Positions 23,101 to 35,459 of a stretch of 64,000 nucleotides of DNA are shown here, piece after piece. The stretch is from Cryphonectria parasitica EP155 (taxonomy: Eukaryota > Ascomycota > Sordariomycetes > Diaporthales > Cryphonectriaceae): contig NW_024468909.1 of NCBI RefSeq assembly GCF_011745365.1, forward strand, positions 6,324,001 through 6,388,000, read 5' to 3'. The notes beneath the pieces are model-generated. The model saw only the letters and a list, made by a program, of their open reading frames with translations. It had not been told where the DNA came from and did no database searches. How positions within the stretch are numbered: position 1 is the first letter of the stretch; every line of letters starts with the position of its first letter. Both the position numbers and the translations under genes were made by a program.

Positions 23101-26100
23101 CAAAAGACTGACTAGTGTCGACTTCGAAGCCTCTCTGCTTTCTGGACAATACCGAAGTACTTCCCTTCTTCAGGCTGAAATCCATCTGCAACCTAGGAAG
23201 TTCGATTTCCAAGGTCTCTCTGTCAGCTAGGAGAGTCAGATTGATGCGAGATGGACCCTGAAGTGAGGAGAAGACCAAAGCGAGTGCCCGCCCAGTGTCG
23301 CTTTGCGGATTGACGAGGGTTCTTCCTTGTCTCTCAAGAAACCACTGACCCGAAGTGGATTTCAGCTGCCAACAATTGTCGCTGGACCAGGGTCTGTTCT
23401 TGACACGCAACTCTACCACTCCAGTACTTGTGTTGTACCAGTGGAAGAACTCATCCAAGAAGAATTGTGGCAATCTTCCATCGAACAAGCTCCTCGGAAG
23501 CAACTCCCAGGTAATGGAATCTCTCAAAGCGCGAATGAGAAGATGGTTTCCGTGCTTTCCAAAGTGAAGGGAGTGGTCCATATATGTTCGCTTGGAGGAG
23601 AAACGCATGGCATGCATCCTACTCGGCACGATCTCGAAAATTTCATTGTCAAACAGGTCGATAAAGGTGACATGGCTCTCGTAGTCAAACGGAAGCCTAG
23701 AAAGAGGTGCGCCATCGACCATCAGTTGCCCTGTCACCAAGTTGTAGTGGACTGCCAGCTGTCGCCCTTCGCTCGCAACGGTCTTGCTGACGACCCAGTA
23801 TTCCGTGCCTTCAGCAGTCTGCCATTGATTGCCACGTTCAAATTCGGGCCAAGATGCCTTCACAGCAGAGTCAAGGCATGTTGAGGTGTCTCTCCGGAGG
23901 ATCATGCATGCAAGCGATTTGTACACTTGATACGAGGTTTCTTGCCACCTCCTATGAAGAATGTGTGTCAAACCACTGTCCTTTGAGGCTGATTTCGCCG
24001 AATAATGGTCATGAATGAGAATGCTGCACTGAATGAGGATCGAAGCATTCTTAGAACTCCGAATGACTTCCCTGAAATCTGGCTCGTCGACGTCAAACGT
24101 CTGGCAGCAGACTAATGCAGCTTCGACGACTTTTGTCCGGAACTGGCTCCTCTGATGACTGTCCTTGGAATCCTCAAACTTTTTGACAAGTATCTGCACC
24201 CAGCTGAAGACAATTTTTCGTAACCGAGACAAGAGGCCCAACGTCTGTTCACTGATGTCCCTGCCAGGCGTGAGAGGCGTGAGGGATAAAAGGCGCACCA
24301 CAACCGAAACGAGGACACCCATGGCTGTCATAGATTCCCAATTTTCTTCGATCCTTGTTGCAGCTTCCTCAACAGCGTTGAGGATGCCCACGGCAAACAT
24401 ATGGTCTGCAAGGATTCGATGCCCACTCCGCCGGTAATCGTCAGCCTCGGGGGGTCCTGCCTGGTAAATCGCTTGAAGGACTACGAGGCTAGCTTCTACC
24501 TTCTTCAGGTCGAGTATCGGGCATTTGATTTGTCCAAGGATATTCATCCACTGCAGTCGGTACCCCACGGGAATACTTGCTAATGCTCTGAATTCAGCAA
24601 GTGAGAGGTGCTCGGGGCACTCAGATTGTGCAGCGATTACCTCGTTTGGCGTTGAGTCTTTGCCTTGAAAACGGCGGAGAAGGAATCTCTCCAGTGCAGA
24701 CGACTCGGAAGGGAGCGAATAGGTGCATGCCTTTAGAACAGCGTCTTTGTGAGAGATTTCGACAACAAACATGTCCAGATCTTCATCAAAGTACCGTAGT
24801 CGCAGGCCATTGTGGAGGCAAATCCGGTCGCTAGTAACGGTGTCCACCGAGAACATCAAGTTTCGGTGTGTGACGACGTGTGGCTTGGTCTCTGAAAGCA
24901 ACCCAATGCGGCGGTGTTTGCTATAGGAGTGAAAGTAATCTTGCAGCGCTTGATATTTTGCTAACGGGTGCTCCGCACGCGCATGAGACTGAGTTGCATA
25001 CTCAGAACCAAGCACGTCCTGGATCAGGAACATGGTGGCATCCCGCCAAGTGCAAAAAGCTGGCGGCGCGTGAAGTTCAAACACGACTGACTTGACATCG
25101 AGCTCCTTGGTAGGCAGTGGCCATTCGTGTATTGTGATCCCAATATTATCGGCATCTCTCCTGTAGGAACATTTTCCACAATAAGCTGAGTGATCTGACC
25201 ATGTCTCGCCCCACCTATCAGTTCGTTGATAATACTCGTGATCCAGTGCGTCATGCCTGCGCATGAGATCCTTATGCTCTTGCTGTTTTCTCACCAGCTC
25301 TTCGAGTTTTCGACGACGTTGCTCGGTGGCATCAACTTCGATTTGATGTCGTAGGTCTTGGTGTTCGGAAGAACGATTGTAATGTCTGACAGAGTAGCTG
25401 TTTTCGGTTCCGAAACCCATGAAGATGGAGCCTGGACTGCCATACGTGGCCTGCGCGACCCTCTGCTTGATGTAGTTTTCCACATGCCTCAAGCGAAACA
25501 GATGGTCTGCCTTAGGCATGATGAAGCACTGAAATTGTTCGTAGGGAATACGAGGATCATAGTCTGCAAGCATGGGCAGCTGAGCGATGGCGGACTGGTC
25601 GAGCGCAACCCATATCTCGAGCAGGGTGAGAAACATGATGGATTTCCGCTCAGGGTTGTTCTTATCAGAATTGCGAGTTTCTCTGTGATACTCCTCCATC
25701 AGTGTCCTGAGGGCTGAGCAAGTCTCAACATTATTGAGCTTATCTTCCAGCCAGGTCGTGAGATGCTGAGACACCCAACCTTCAAGCCCACTCAGGTTGT
25801 ATACTGTGTATTCGGGCGAGCAGCCGAAGTCGATAGATGGAAATTCTGACACAAAAAATGTTACCAACTCCCCAACTGGTATGAATTGCGAGCTCTCCAT
25901 TGTAGATGCTCTAGTCGACATTTGAGACAGGTGTGTGTCAAGCTCGGGCAATGACAGCGCCAGGTCCTTGTCGAACTCGAGGGACGCGAGGTGGGTAAGG
26001 TCCAGTACTTTTGCATTGTGTTGTTGAATAACCATCCATCGGCGGGAAACATGTACGTCGGTTGTCTCAAGTACGCTCTTGATGAAGTCAGTACCAGGCT

Positions 26101-27137
26101 GATCGTCAAAAAAGTTCAACTTGTGCATGCGGCGAACAATCTTGGCGCTCATGCAGTGGAGAAGATCGAGTTGTATCGAGTGTCCTAAGCGCAAGGCCTT
26201 TTGCAAGACGGTAGCAAGGATATGCAGAAGACATAGCTTGTAAGTGCAAGCACCATGGCTCTTCATGGAGTCATCGCAGGGTCGAGACCGGGTGAGGAGC
26301 AGCTGCATCACCACGCGCAAATGTAGCCAAAGAGGTGAGCGGCGCCAAGGGAGGTGGGTGCTTTTCCACAAGACTTCATCTCGGACATTCTTCCAGACCC
26401 TTGATGTCTCAGACGGCTTGGAAAATGGCATCAGGAAGCTGATGAGAAGCTCAGTAACGTGTCCTGGGTGCATTGTATCGCGGATCTCTTCGATATCGTT
26501 TTTAGATTTTTGGATGACTGGCATCATTGCAGTGTCTTTTTGAGAACTCATCTTCGATAGCGTCTCGGCGATGGTGACTTGCAATCCCCGTTCTTCAAAG
26601 TTGCACGTCTCTATCGTTAGAGCAGGGCCTGGAAAGCAGCGTCGAAGCCTTCCTTGGGTGGACATGACGGCGTGGTTGCTAGCAGAAAGCTCGAATGCTT
26701 CAAAGTCAATGCCATCTGCGCGCTTGCTGATGATGACTCCCGCATTCTGAGCAATGATATGCAGGGGAATTGCAGTACCTAGAGACCAGGCATCAGTCAG
26801 CTTAAACACGACCTCAGTAGTTGGGTGAACAGATGGATTGGTTCTTACCAGTAGCAGCATCACGGAGATCTCCAAATGCTTCAAGCAGCTTTGCTCCGTC
26901 CACCGCTCCGTTGGCATTATGCGATCTGATCTGGCACGAGACGGCTGCCACAAAATTCTTTACGTCTGAACGTTGCTCAGAAGGTAGAGACCCAGTTAAA
27001 CTGGTCAGCGCTTCCGCTACCAGTCGCAGGAGGGCTTTATCGAGGTTGGGATCGTAGTCGTTCTCCTGGGGAAGCTTTGGAGGCAGAAACATGTGGTTGA
27101 CGAAGAAATGAAGCTCTTCCTCAGAGAATTCGGCCAT
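17182..27137 (-). CDS. giant DUF6606-DUF3638-DUF3645 protein (often annotated ubiquitinyl hydrolase)
   Basis: Five exons on the minus strand: 27137-26849, 26778-20838, 20700-19469, 19397-18705 and 18647-17182. They give 3206 residues with all phases consistent. The N-terminus FSEEELHFFVNHMFLPPKLP is the DUF6606 opening. DUF3638 holds a P-loop, MGEGKSS (about 2091-2097), followed by VIVPIVAAAL and VRVIVAKP. An acidic VDESDE lies at about 2219-2224. DUF3645 holds SGWDLA. Further on are FLDEAHTRGIDLRLP (about 2684-2698) and RLVQACMRMRKLGKGQ (about 2716-2731). The last join was placed at a TTGTAG acceptor (18648) because it restores RLVQACMRMRKLG. Database records often call these proteins ubiquitinyl hydrolases, but no Cys-His protease triad was recognised here. 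The motifs look like a SecA/SF2-helicase type ATPase (see findings). Intracellular, with no signal peptide. Substrate unknown. Confidence 0.9.
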
Positions 27138-29005
27138 GATTGCGGTTTGCGATGCGGTGCTTAGGAAGATGCGTGAAGCAGCGCGAATGAAAAGCAAGAT
27201 GCGAGTTGAGGCAAAACACCAGCGACGATCTGCGGCTGCGGTAAGTCGAAATGGGTTGAAGGCCAGGCGCTCGGTCAGGGGATTGCTGCTGCTGTTCGTC
27301 GTCAACCTGAGCTCTCCATCAATTAGGAAGAAGGATAGATTTGCTGCGTCCAGTTTACCTTTTTCTATTTGGTACTTAGTACGTGATCAAGCGATGATAG
27401 GCCTTGTAAGGTGCTCTTTGACGCGTGTGAAGCGCACAGGCATGCCGGCTGGCTTTTGAGGCTGTGGGTTAAATTCACTGAGTAGTTGGTAGTGGCTGAG
27501 CTATGAATGAAGTTCAGATGAAAAACAACACTTGCGAATAATCTACGCGCCCATTATTTGACCCAGCTTAGATCGCCGAATTTGGAAGCCTCGCGCGTGC
27601 GTTGGACGGCTGCCAACATTCCTGCGAGGTGATTGGTGGTAGGCCTCCTGCAGGTTCCTAAACCCATTTTAACAAGCTTCAAAAACTTTTTTGCCGGGAG
27701 GCGCTGTATTTTTACACATGAGATGCAGGATAACGCAATTGTGCTTCTCCTGCGGCATGGTAATGTGTTTCAGCTTCAATCCAATAATATGTCTTGCCAA
27801 TCTACGCGGATCCATTCGGGTAGTCTGTCGTTATATTTCATAATTAATCAACGTGTTGTCGTCTCAGGCGCGGTCTTCCGTAAATGTGCTTCTCTAGGCA
27901 GAATTACGGGGCAGTGCATATTTGCGTGGCGATTGGCGATGGTGGCTTTATTCCAACGGAATAGCACACTATTGCATCTTCCTCTCTGAGCACTTCTCCT
28001 CTCTATAGCCCGCTTGATTGATCATTTCCTTACCAGCCAACCCATGTGTCTATCATGCAAAACTCCTTTCGCCTAGTGCTCTTGCAAAAATCATATTGGA
28101 AGTGAAGTCGATGAAAGGTAAAATGTCACTGGCCCAACATAGACATTACGACTGAAGAAGGAAATTTTACTGCTGGCCAGAGCTTTGTACTTGGATCTAT
28201 TATTGAACATAAATGTAGCTGCGTACATCTCGATAGACATAGACTAGAGCACAGCAAAAGTTAAGACACATTGAAACGGCTAATTGACTTGAAAATCCTT
28301 GATAATTAGTAATTACTCAATACGCTGAGGCGCAGACTGCATCGTCAACATTTGCTATTGACCACTTGCGAAGAGGGTTCCTCCTCACCAAGGCTAAGCA
28401 ATTATGAACTAAATTATAATTGAATGCTAAGTACTTATAAGTATTTATACGGATTAATGAACCTAAAGAGGCCTGCAGCATAATTAAGTCATCACTTGGA
28501 AGATATGCCGTGTGATGTATTTATTAATATTTTTATGGAATTAAAGCGGAATAGCAAACCACCAAAGATGATATGAAAACATTAACAAATATAGTTAAGA
28601 ATGATTCGCTTACAGTCTCTCTGTGATCAGGAAATTGTCATCTCTTTTCTTTTTCATCCTCTATTCGGCTGGTTTTGAGGGGCCGGTGGGTGGGGGTAGA
28701 GGCGGTCAAACCCTCACCCTTGGAATGCTGTGCCTCCTGACTCAGCTTCACAACATCGTACGGCACGGGAAGTACGGTTCCGGGTCTAAGGTCAAGGCTT
28801 CTTATGAAGGCATTCTCGACCGCGCATTGGTGACCAGTGCACATCATTCTTCCACTGGTCCAGTCTGTCCAAACTCTCTCCAAACCCTTTTCAATCGCCC
28901 TATAGCTGTCTCTCTCTACTTCAGCTCAATCTCTCGCTCGTCTCGCCATCTCACGAACGCGCCACTTCTACATTGTTGCCCTTAACCACACGCGCCCGTG
29001 AGATT
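27138..29005. other. divergent promoter region, giant DUF3638 gene / ERG24
   Basis: This 1.9-kb region separates two divergently transcribed genes. The part from about 28.1 to 28.6 kb is visibly AT-rich. A perfect inverted repeat at 28832-28860 is listed separately. No coding frame with recognisable features. Confidence 0.5.
28832..28860. repeat. inverted repeat upstream of ERG24
   Basis: GACCAGTG (28832-28839) and CACTGGTC (28853-28860) form perfect 8-bp arms with a 13-bp spacer, centred about 160 bp before the ERG24 start codon. It could bind a dimeric regulator. No match to a known sterol regulatory element was recognised. Confidence 0.5.
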
Positions 29006-30579
29006 ATGTCGTTAAAGAAGCCAACCTACGACTTTGGAGGGCCGTATGTAAATTCCTAGGCGAGCTGCCCCGTGTATTCCTCCTGGCTGACGTTTCCCTA
29101 GTCCTGGCGCTGCGGCTATTGTCTTGGGCCTACCCGTCCTCCTGAACTTGTGGTATTTCGCATGCAACGACGTGTCAGGTTGTCCTGCTCCAGCTCTGCT
29201 CCAACCGAGGACTCTGACATGGGAGGGCTTTAAGATGCAGGCTCCTTGGCCAGCTGAGGGTATCTGGGGCTTCTCCAGCTGGAGGGTGACCGGCTGGGTC
29301 TTCGCCTACTACGCGCTTAGCCTTGTTCTCTACGGCGTTCTCCCTGCCCACGAAGTCTACGGGTCGAAGCTGCGCGAATCTGGCCGGCCGCTGCTGTACC
29401 GTTTCAATGGTGTGTGGAATTCCCATCGTCTGCTCTTCGATGCCCACCAAGCTCATCTACGCTACAGCATTCCATGCATCGGCTGCGCAGCTGGTCGCCT
29501 GCGCCGTAGGCACCTATCTGTATGGGGCTGAGTGGACCCTATGGACCTTCATCACCGACAACTATCTGCAGATTATGACAGTCAATACCCTGCTAGCCTT
29601 TGGTATTTCAATACTGGTCTACCTGCGCAGCTTCAGTGTCACGCCTGGGAACAGCGACATGAGAGAGTTGGCAGCCGGCGGGCACACGGGAAATGTCATC
29701 TACGACTTCTATATTGGCCGCGAACTGAACCCGCGCATCACGCTCCCCTTGATCGGAGAGGTCGATGTCAAAGCCTGGCTGGAGATGCGACCCGGCCTGA
29801 CTGGCTGGGTCCTTCTGGACCTTGCATTCGTGGCTCAGCAGTACCGCAACTACGGATATGTATCGGATAGCATGGTCTTCACGACGGCTGTGCAGTCGTT
29901 CTACAGCTTGTACGGGCAGTACAACGAAGCCCGCGTCCTCTCGATGATGGATATCATTACAGACGGGCTCGGATTCATGCTCACCTTTGGTGATATCGTC
30001 TGGGTCCCCTTCCTCTACTCGACACAATGCCGGTACCTTGCCACCTATCCTGTTCACCTCGGCTGGCCTGGACTCGTCGGTGTGAGCCTCATCTTTGGCC
30101 TGGGTCTATACATTTTTCGAGAGTCCAACAGACAGAAGAACGTGTTTAGGACGAGGCCAGACGATGCTTCGGTCAAGGGATTGTCGTATATCCAGACCAG
30201 GAGAGGGACGCGTCTGCTCACGGCAGGCTGGTGGGGGACAAGTCGCCACATGAACTACTTTGGCGACTGGCTGCAGTCATGGCCCTTCAGCCTTCCCACT
30301 GGCCTGGCCGGGTACATGGTCATGCCTGCTGGAGGCGCCCTCGCCACGACCCTTGCGGGCTCAGGCGAGGTCTTCACGACGCTCGACGGGCGACAGATCA
30401 TTCAGGGACAGGCGAGGGGGTGGGGCATGATATTCACTTATTTCTATGTCATCTATTTTGCGACTCTCCTTATCCACAGGGAGGCCAGGGACGACCTGGC
30501 CTGCTCAGAGAAGTATGGAGACGACTGGGAGAAGTACAAGAAGATTGTCAAGTGGCGCATATTGCCGTACATTTATTAA
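29006..30579 (+). CDS. erg24: Delta(14)-sterol reductase
   Basis: Three exons: 29006-29043, 29102-29409 and 29468-30579, giving 485 residues. Donors are GTATGT and GTGTGT. Erg24 reduces the C14-C15 double bond left after lanosterol/eburicol 14-demethylation in ergosterol synthesis, in the ER membrane with NADPH; it is the main target of morpholine fungicides. The sequence has the many hydrophobic spans of the ERG4/ERG24 family. It carries the family signatures DFYIGRELNPR, LEMRPGLTGW, GFMLTFGDIVWVPF and TSRHMNYFGDW. The C-terminus LLIHREARDDLACSEKYGDDWEKYKK is the second family signature, ending in RILPYIY. The first exon encodes only 12 full codons; its start is fixed by the splice to PGAAAIVLGLP. 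ERG4 (C-24(28) reductase) is a relative, but the N-terminal half fits ERG24 better. Confidence 0.92.
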
Positions 30580-31707
30580 AAATGGCTCGGGGTGGCGTCG
30601 TTCATGCACACCCGCGGGTAGAGAGAGGGAGAGACAAGGAGTCATCCAGAGCGTTGGGCAAGATGACAGGAGCATGCACCCCGGTGCCACATGGGCTTTT
30701 GAGGTTTTCCGGCTTCCGGAAACTCAGGCCGCAACAAGGCCCCCTGGGTGGTTCTCACCGTTCTTCTCTGCTGTGCCCCCACTGGGTTCCATTGCCCCAA
30801 TTTTACCCGGAGCGCTGGGCCCAAAGTGGAAGCCTTGTCGCATGCACGGGGCGGCCGTGGGCCATGATTTCGTGGGAGATTGGAGGACGAGAAAAATTCT
30901 GCACTTCCTTGCTCGACCTCTTTGTTGCTCCATCGTCCCCAACCAAAAATTCCCATATCCCAGCATTCACAGCCAGTAACAGCAATCTAACCGCCGTAGC
31001 TTGACCATCGCGCTGCTCTCACCGTCTCGTGCTCGCAAAGCAGGTGTGCGGCGTCCCTCCTGGCGCCTCCCCAGCGTCGGCCTTCTCGTGCTGTTTTCCT
31101 GCCCAACTGATGAAACAAATTACGTGGTGTGGCCCCTCTGCCTAAGCTCCTGAGTCTCCCCATCTTCAACATGTTGACAAGCCCGACTCGACTCGATTGG
31201 CCCATCTCCCTCGACGACTGCACATGCATGCGCCCCACACACCCTCCTACCCTCCCTTGTACCCATTATCTATTATCCTTGATCCCTACTATGGAGATGG
31301 GGGGCATATGAGGTGGGTCAATATGCGCCCCATTTCTTCCTCGAGTTCGCAAGCGCCCCCGTTGCCTGTCACCGCCAGTGCTTTTCAAGGGCATAGGCGA
31401 GGTAGGCGAAAGCACAGACTTGAGCGGTGATAGATATATAATCATCAAGTGTGTCCCACGACCCCGAGCGATGCATCTGGCTTTCTCTTTTGTTCTTTGT
31501 TCATCATCATATTACCGGTTTGTTGGGATTTTTCCTTTTCTGGGTTTCTTTCGTGTCTTGATTTTTCCCCGTCACGAAATATCACTTTTGTTTGGAACGT
31601 TTCGATACCCACCGCGATCATCATCATCGTCTTGCATTTTGAGTGAAGAAAGAGAAAAGGAAGCAAGAGAAAATACCCACCCCCCCCCCCCCAAAAAATT
31701 TACGAAA
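30580..31707. other. intergenic region upstream of the BTB gene
   Basis: Contains the 3' flank of ERG24 and the promoter and leader of the BTB gene. TATATA at 31435-31440 lies about 270 bp before the ATG. The leader is pyrimidine-rich and ends with a C13 run (31680-31692) and an A6 run just before the start codon. No separate gene recognised. Confidence 0.5.
31680..31692. repeat. poly-C tract (C13) next to the BTB start codon
   Basis: Thirteen C in a row, 15 nt before the ATG at 31708, inside the expected 5' UTR. Confidence 0.95.
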
Positions 31708-32711
31708 ATGTTCGGCCGAGGAAGGAAGCAGAGTGTCTCTCAGGCCTCTGTCAAGTCTGTGAAGCCACCACCAACGGCATCTGTCAGAGATTCCGGAGTT
31801 TCAAAGCGTCGACCATCTGTTGCGTCGACCCGCCGTCGGCCCTCGATTGCCCCGTCTGCCAACACGCTGGTGGATGCTACTGGCAGGTGGGTCACAACTT
31901 TTCATTCTGACAGGCAAGCTCCACAGGCTTTCCGTGCTGACATACCATTCTCCTCTCTCCTGCAGCAACTCTCCCATCGTCACACTCGTCGTCGGCCCTG
32001 AGCACAGGATATTCGCGGCTCATGAGGATGTGCTGGCCAAGTCTCCCTATTTCGGCACGGTTCTGAGGAAGCAGTACATGGAATCCTCCAGCAAGCGTAT
32101 TGCCCTCCCCGATGAGGACCCCGAGGTCCTCTCCTCCATCCTTGAGTACCTGTACAAGGGCGACTACTCGCCTCGCCTCGTTCACAACAAGCGCCGCGAC
32201 GCCTGGGAGATCGAGAGCAACGATGCCGCCACGGTCGAGCTCCACGGGATCAAGGGCGAGGTGCTGAAGGATACCGTCATTTACTGTGCTGGCGAGAAGT
32301 ACGGCCTGGATGAGCTGAAGCGCATCGCCCTGCGCAAGCAAGGACTCCGTAAGTCAGAACCCACTCACACACACACACACACCCTTCCACATTCTTTTTT
32401 TAAGTAAGCCTTGGCCACACCACACAGACCAATGACTCACATTGTGCAATATAGGCACCGGTGTCCAATGCAACACCATCCTCCTTTCTGCCCGATATGC
32501 CTATGCCAACACGTCCGACAATGACTCGAAGCTGCGCGCGCACTACCTCGCCCTCATCATCCGCAGCCGCAACACCTTCAAGCGCAGCGGCACCATGCAG
32601 GCTGAGATGTTCAACGGAGGCAGCCAGCTCTTCTTTGACCTCTTCGTCGCCCTCAGCAACCATGTCGATGACGTTGCCAGCCCGCGTGGCACAACGCAGG
32701 GCCGGTTCTAG
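31708..32711 (+). CDS. BTB/POZ-domain protein
   Basis: Three exons: 31708-31886, 31966-32348 and 32455-32711, giving 272 residues. Residues 1-60 are a basic, Ser-rich tail (GRGRKQSVSQAS, KRRPSVAST) with possible phosphorylation sites. The BTB/POZ fold follows: SPIVTLVVGPEHRIFAAHEDVLAKSPYF is the domain opening, and LSSILEYLYKGDYSPRL is the core helix-strand. EKYGLDELKRIALRK follows as the last BTB helix. The C-terminal region (ALIIRSRNTFKRSG, FFDLFVALSNHVDD) is helical and typical of the fungal BTB group. No kelch, MATH or zinc-finger domain is present. BTB proteins dimerise and often bring substrates to Cullin-3 ligases, but a partner cannot be named. Splicing is supported by restored codons at both joins. 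Confidence 0.87.
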
Positions 32712-35382
32712 ACGCCACCACCACCGCCACCCACCGGCGGCCAACCACCATTTCCACTCTTCCGATTTCCTTACGTGTTCATCTCCTATCAACGAATCGT
32801 CTCCATCTCGCTCAAGAAAAAAAACAACAACCCTTTTTACTCTATGAACTTATTTAATCCGGCATGGTTCTCTGGTCACTGCTCTTTCCCTTATTGTCTC
32901 ATTTTTATGATACCGTCTCATCTTTCTTCTGGCTATTTTCCTTACTCTGGCTTACTGTCTCGGTCTTGGATCTTGAATGTTGGTTTACGGTACTGCATTT
33001 ATTGATTCTGGACACAGACAGGCGTTGTTGTTTTTTTGGCTTCTCTGCGGTCTTATACCCATTTCTGCGTCTGCGTTTGTTGTTGTTGTCTGCTCTATCC
33101 TCTTTCGATTTGATTTTTCTTTTTCATATTCTGTCTCTTTTTCAACAACGAACTGTACCACCACCATTCTGCATGATTCTGTCTACGGATTTTACGGAGG
33201 TCAGGGAAAAAAAGTTTGCGGCTTTGCGTTTATGACTACGACACATTGTGATGATTTCCAAAATCTCCTTGAACATCTCTCTTTTCCTTGTCTTTTTCTT
33301 ATTTATTGATATCAGCGATACCATTCTCAGTTGGGACAAAAGGGAAAACCGCCGGGCGGACGGAGGACCATCAAAATAGAATGTACTAATAATGATTACA
33401 TTTTGGCTTCACACATAAACTTTTTCCTCTAAATTGTGCGTAGGTTCTTTTGGTATTGTGAGAGAAGAGAGAGAAAGAAGAAAAAAAAAGATAAGAAAAC
33501 CCCGTGATAATTCCTTCCGGAGTTGATGGCCGAAAACGGGGTTTGAGTGTTTTGTCGGTGAGCTTCACCTGCGCGGCGCCCCATGGCCAGCTGCAACCTT
33601 GATTCGCCTGCAACCCCGGCCATGCACCCGACGCAGTGAGATGTTAGAGCGTACATGAACACTACTGCTAGCTGCAGCATGCAAGGCAAGACCACGTCAC
33701 AATTATTCTGCAGAGCTGAAGCTTGCAAATCGGCTCACCAGCCCGAGTGGAAAATTCTCCGGCCACCGAAAAAGAAAAAAAAAGCACCAAAAATCTAAAA
33801 ACCCTCTAAAATAATGACGACAAGATGGGAACGACGCACGTCTGCCCAATGGCAACCACCATGAAACATTTTATTCGGATCCGAGGAAGTATGGCCCCCG
33901 TGTTGGAGAGAGAGTACCTACCTAACCTTGCCTGCCCTTCTACGAGGATAAACTCTGATTCCTTTCTTTTTTTTCTTCTTCTTCATCTAATTTCTCTCTA
34001 TTCGCAAATTTGTGCCCGCGGTGTCAATCTTTTTCTTCTTTGTTTCCCCTACAATCTATTCTTTATTACTGTGACACCGGAACAATGACCCGTTGTCCTC
34101 CGAAACATCCCAGTCACCGGTGGTTCCGAGGTAAATGGTAAATCAAAAACGGTTCTCACTGTGCAGAAGAAGGGACGAGAGAGAAAAAGTAAACAAGGGC
34201 TCTCCCGGGCCTGCTCACCGAGTCGGGACGGAAGCCGGGGGGAGGAAGGTTTCCCAAGCTGAGGAAGGACTAGTTAAGGTTGATAAGCAGACGAGGCGAA
34301 CGCAACGTCGATCAAAGTAGAGAGAGTGCGTGAAAGTAAGAAACCCGGGCTGACTCGGGACAGGGGTTGGGTGGTTGGTGAAAAGATGGGGATGGGCGGA
34401 TAAGAAGGAAGAAAAGGAAAACAAAAAAGAACAACAACACAAAGGGAAAAAAGTGGACGAAAACCTGACAGAAAAATTCTTCAAGTCCCAGTGGCCTTCT
34501 TATGATCTCATACCTGATTTACTGTCGGCTTGTTTCCCACCTTTCTCGACGGGGCTCCGGCGGCTGTTTCGTGGGAGGCGCGCACAGCGCACACTGCACA
34601 CCACCCCGTCCCCGTCGAGGTGCAGCAGGCGGCAAGCAGCAGAAGTGTTATGCAAGCCCGGCAGCCTGGCAGACCGATTTTCTTCCCCCACGTCCGTGAC
34701 ACCGCTGCCACGACATCCCTGGTCCGTACCCACTCCAGCTGCACTGCAGGGGCTGGGGTGGTTGGGAAGACCATGGGTAGGGTGGCCTCATCGGTGTAGT
34801 GGTGGATATGGGGGTTGGATGGGCTGCAGGTTGAGCTCCACCTGAGGTGGGCCGGGTTTTGGTCCCGGTGAAGAATGGGTGAGTGGATCTGCACGAGGTG
34901 CTGACTCTGCATGCACTGGCCGAGGTGTGGTCCCTCGAGGAAACTCTGTTTTCTTCTTCTTATTCGACGTGCACATTCACGTTCACGCTTCCTTTGGTGA
35001 ACCGTGAGTCGAGATCTCCGGTGTTCATGGGACGTGCCCGTGAAGATTGGCACGCTCGTGCACGATTCACGCATGGGCGAGGATAACGATGATAATATAG
35101 TTTGGATCACGTCCGCGGAAGTGGAGGAGGAGGACAAAACTCCAGCAACTCAATTTAAACCTCGTGTCCCCTTTCAAACCCAGTGCAAATGTGCACACAG
35201 TGAAGAAGAAGTTGAAAGGCAAATTTCCCGGCGTGTTTCCGGTGAACGAGCTTGCTCGGAAAATCCCGGTTCTAGGACGACAACTACAGTAACTATGGCA
35301 ATACTATTGCTATGGTAATGTGAACAAATACCATGTCAAATGTTAAGCCTAGCACCCCCGGCCGTTTTAATATCAAGGATCA

Positions 35383-35403
35383 AAGCTTCGAAAATGGAAG
35401 CTT
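35383..35403. repeat. inverted repeat nested in a second one
   Basis: AAGCTTC (35383-35389) and GAAGCTT (35397-35403) form a perfect 7-bp stem with a 7-nt loop. An outer pair, GCCTAG (35347-35352) and CTAGGC (35411-35416), encloses it. Could be chance. Confidence 0.45.
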
Positions 35404-35446
35404 ACGAAGTCTAGGCCAGGACTATCCCTGAGAAGGCCCGGACAAA

Positions 35447-35459
35447 CCCCCCCCCCCCC
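35447..35459. repeat. poly-C tract (C13)
   Basis: Thirteen C in a row in the gene-poor region, followed by a T-rich segment. Confidence 0.95.

Noticed and set aside
28100..28600. AT-rich stretch as a possible transposon relic
   Set aside because: No terminal repeats, target-site duplication or protein remnant could be seen.
34786..34860. tRNA-like box A (GGTGTAGTGGT)
   Set aside because: No matching box B (GGTTCGANNCC) at the right distance and no cloverleaf could be drawn.
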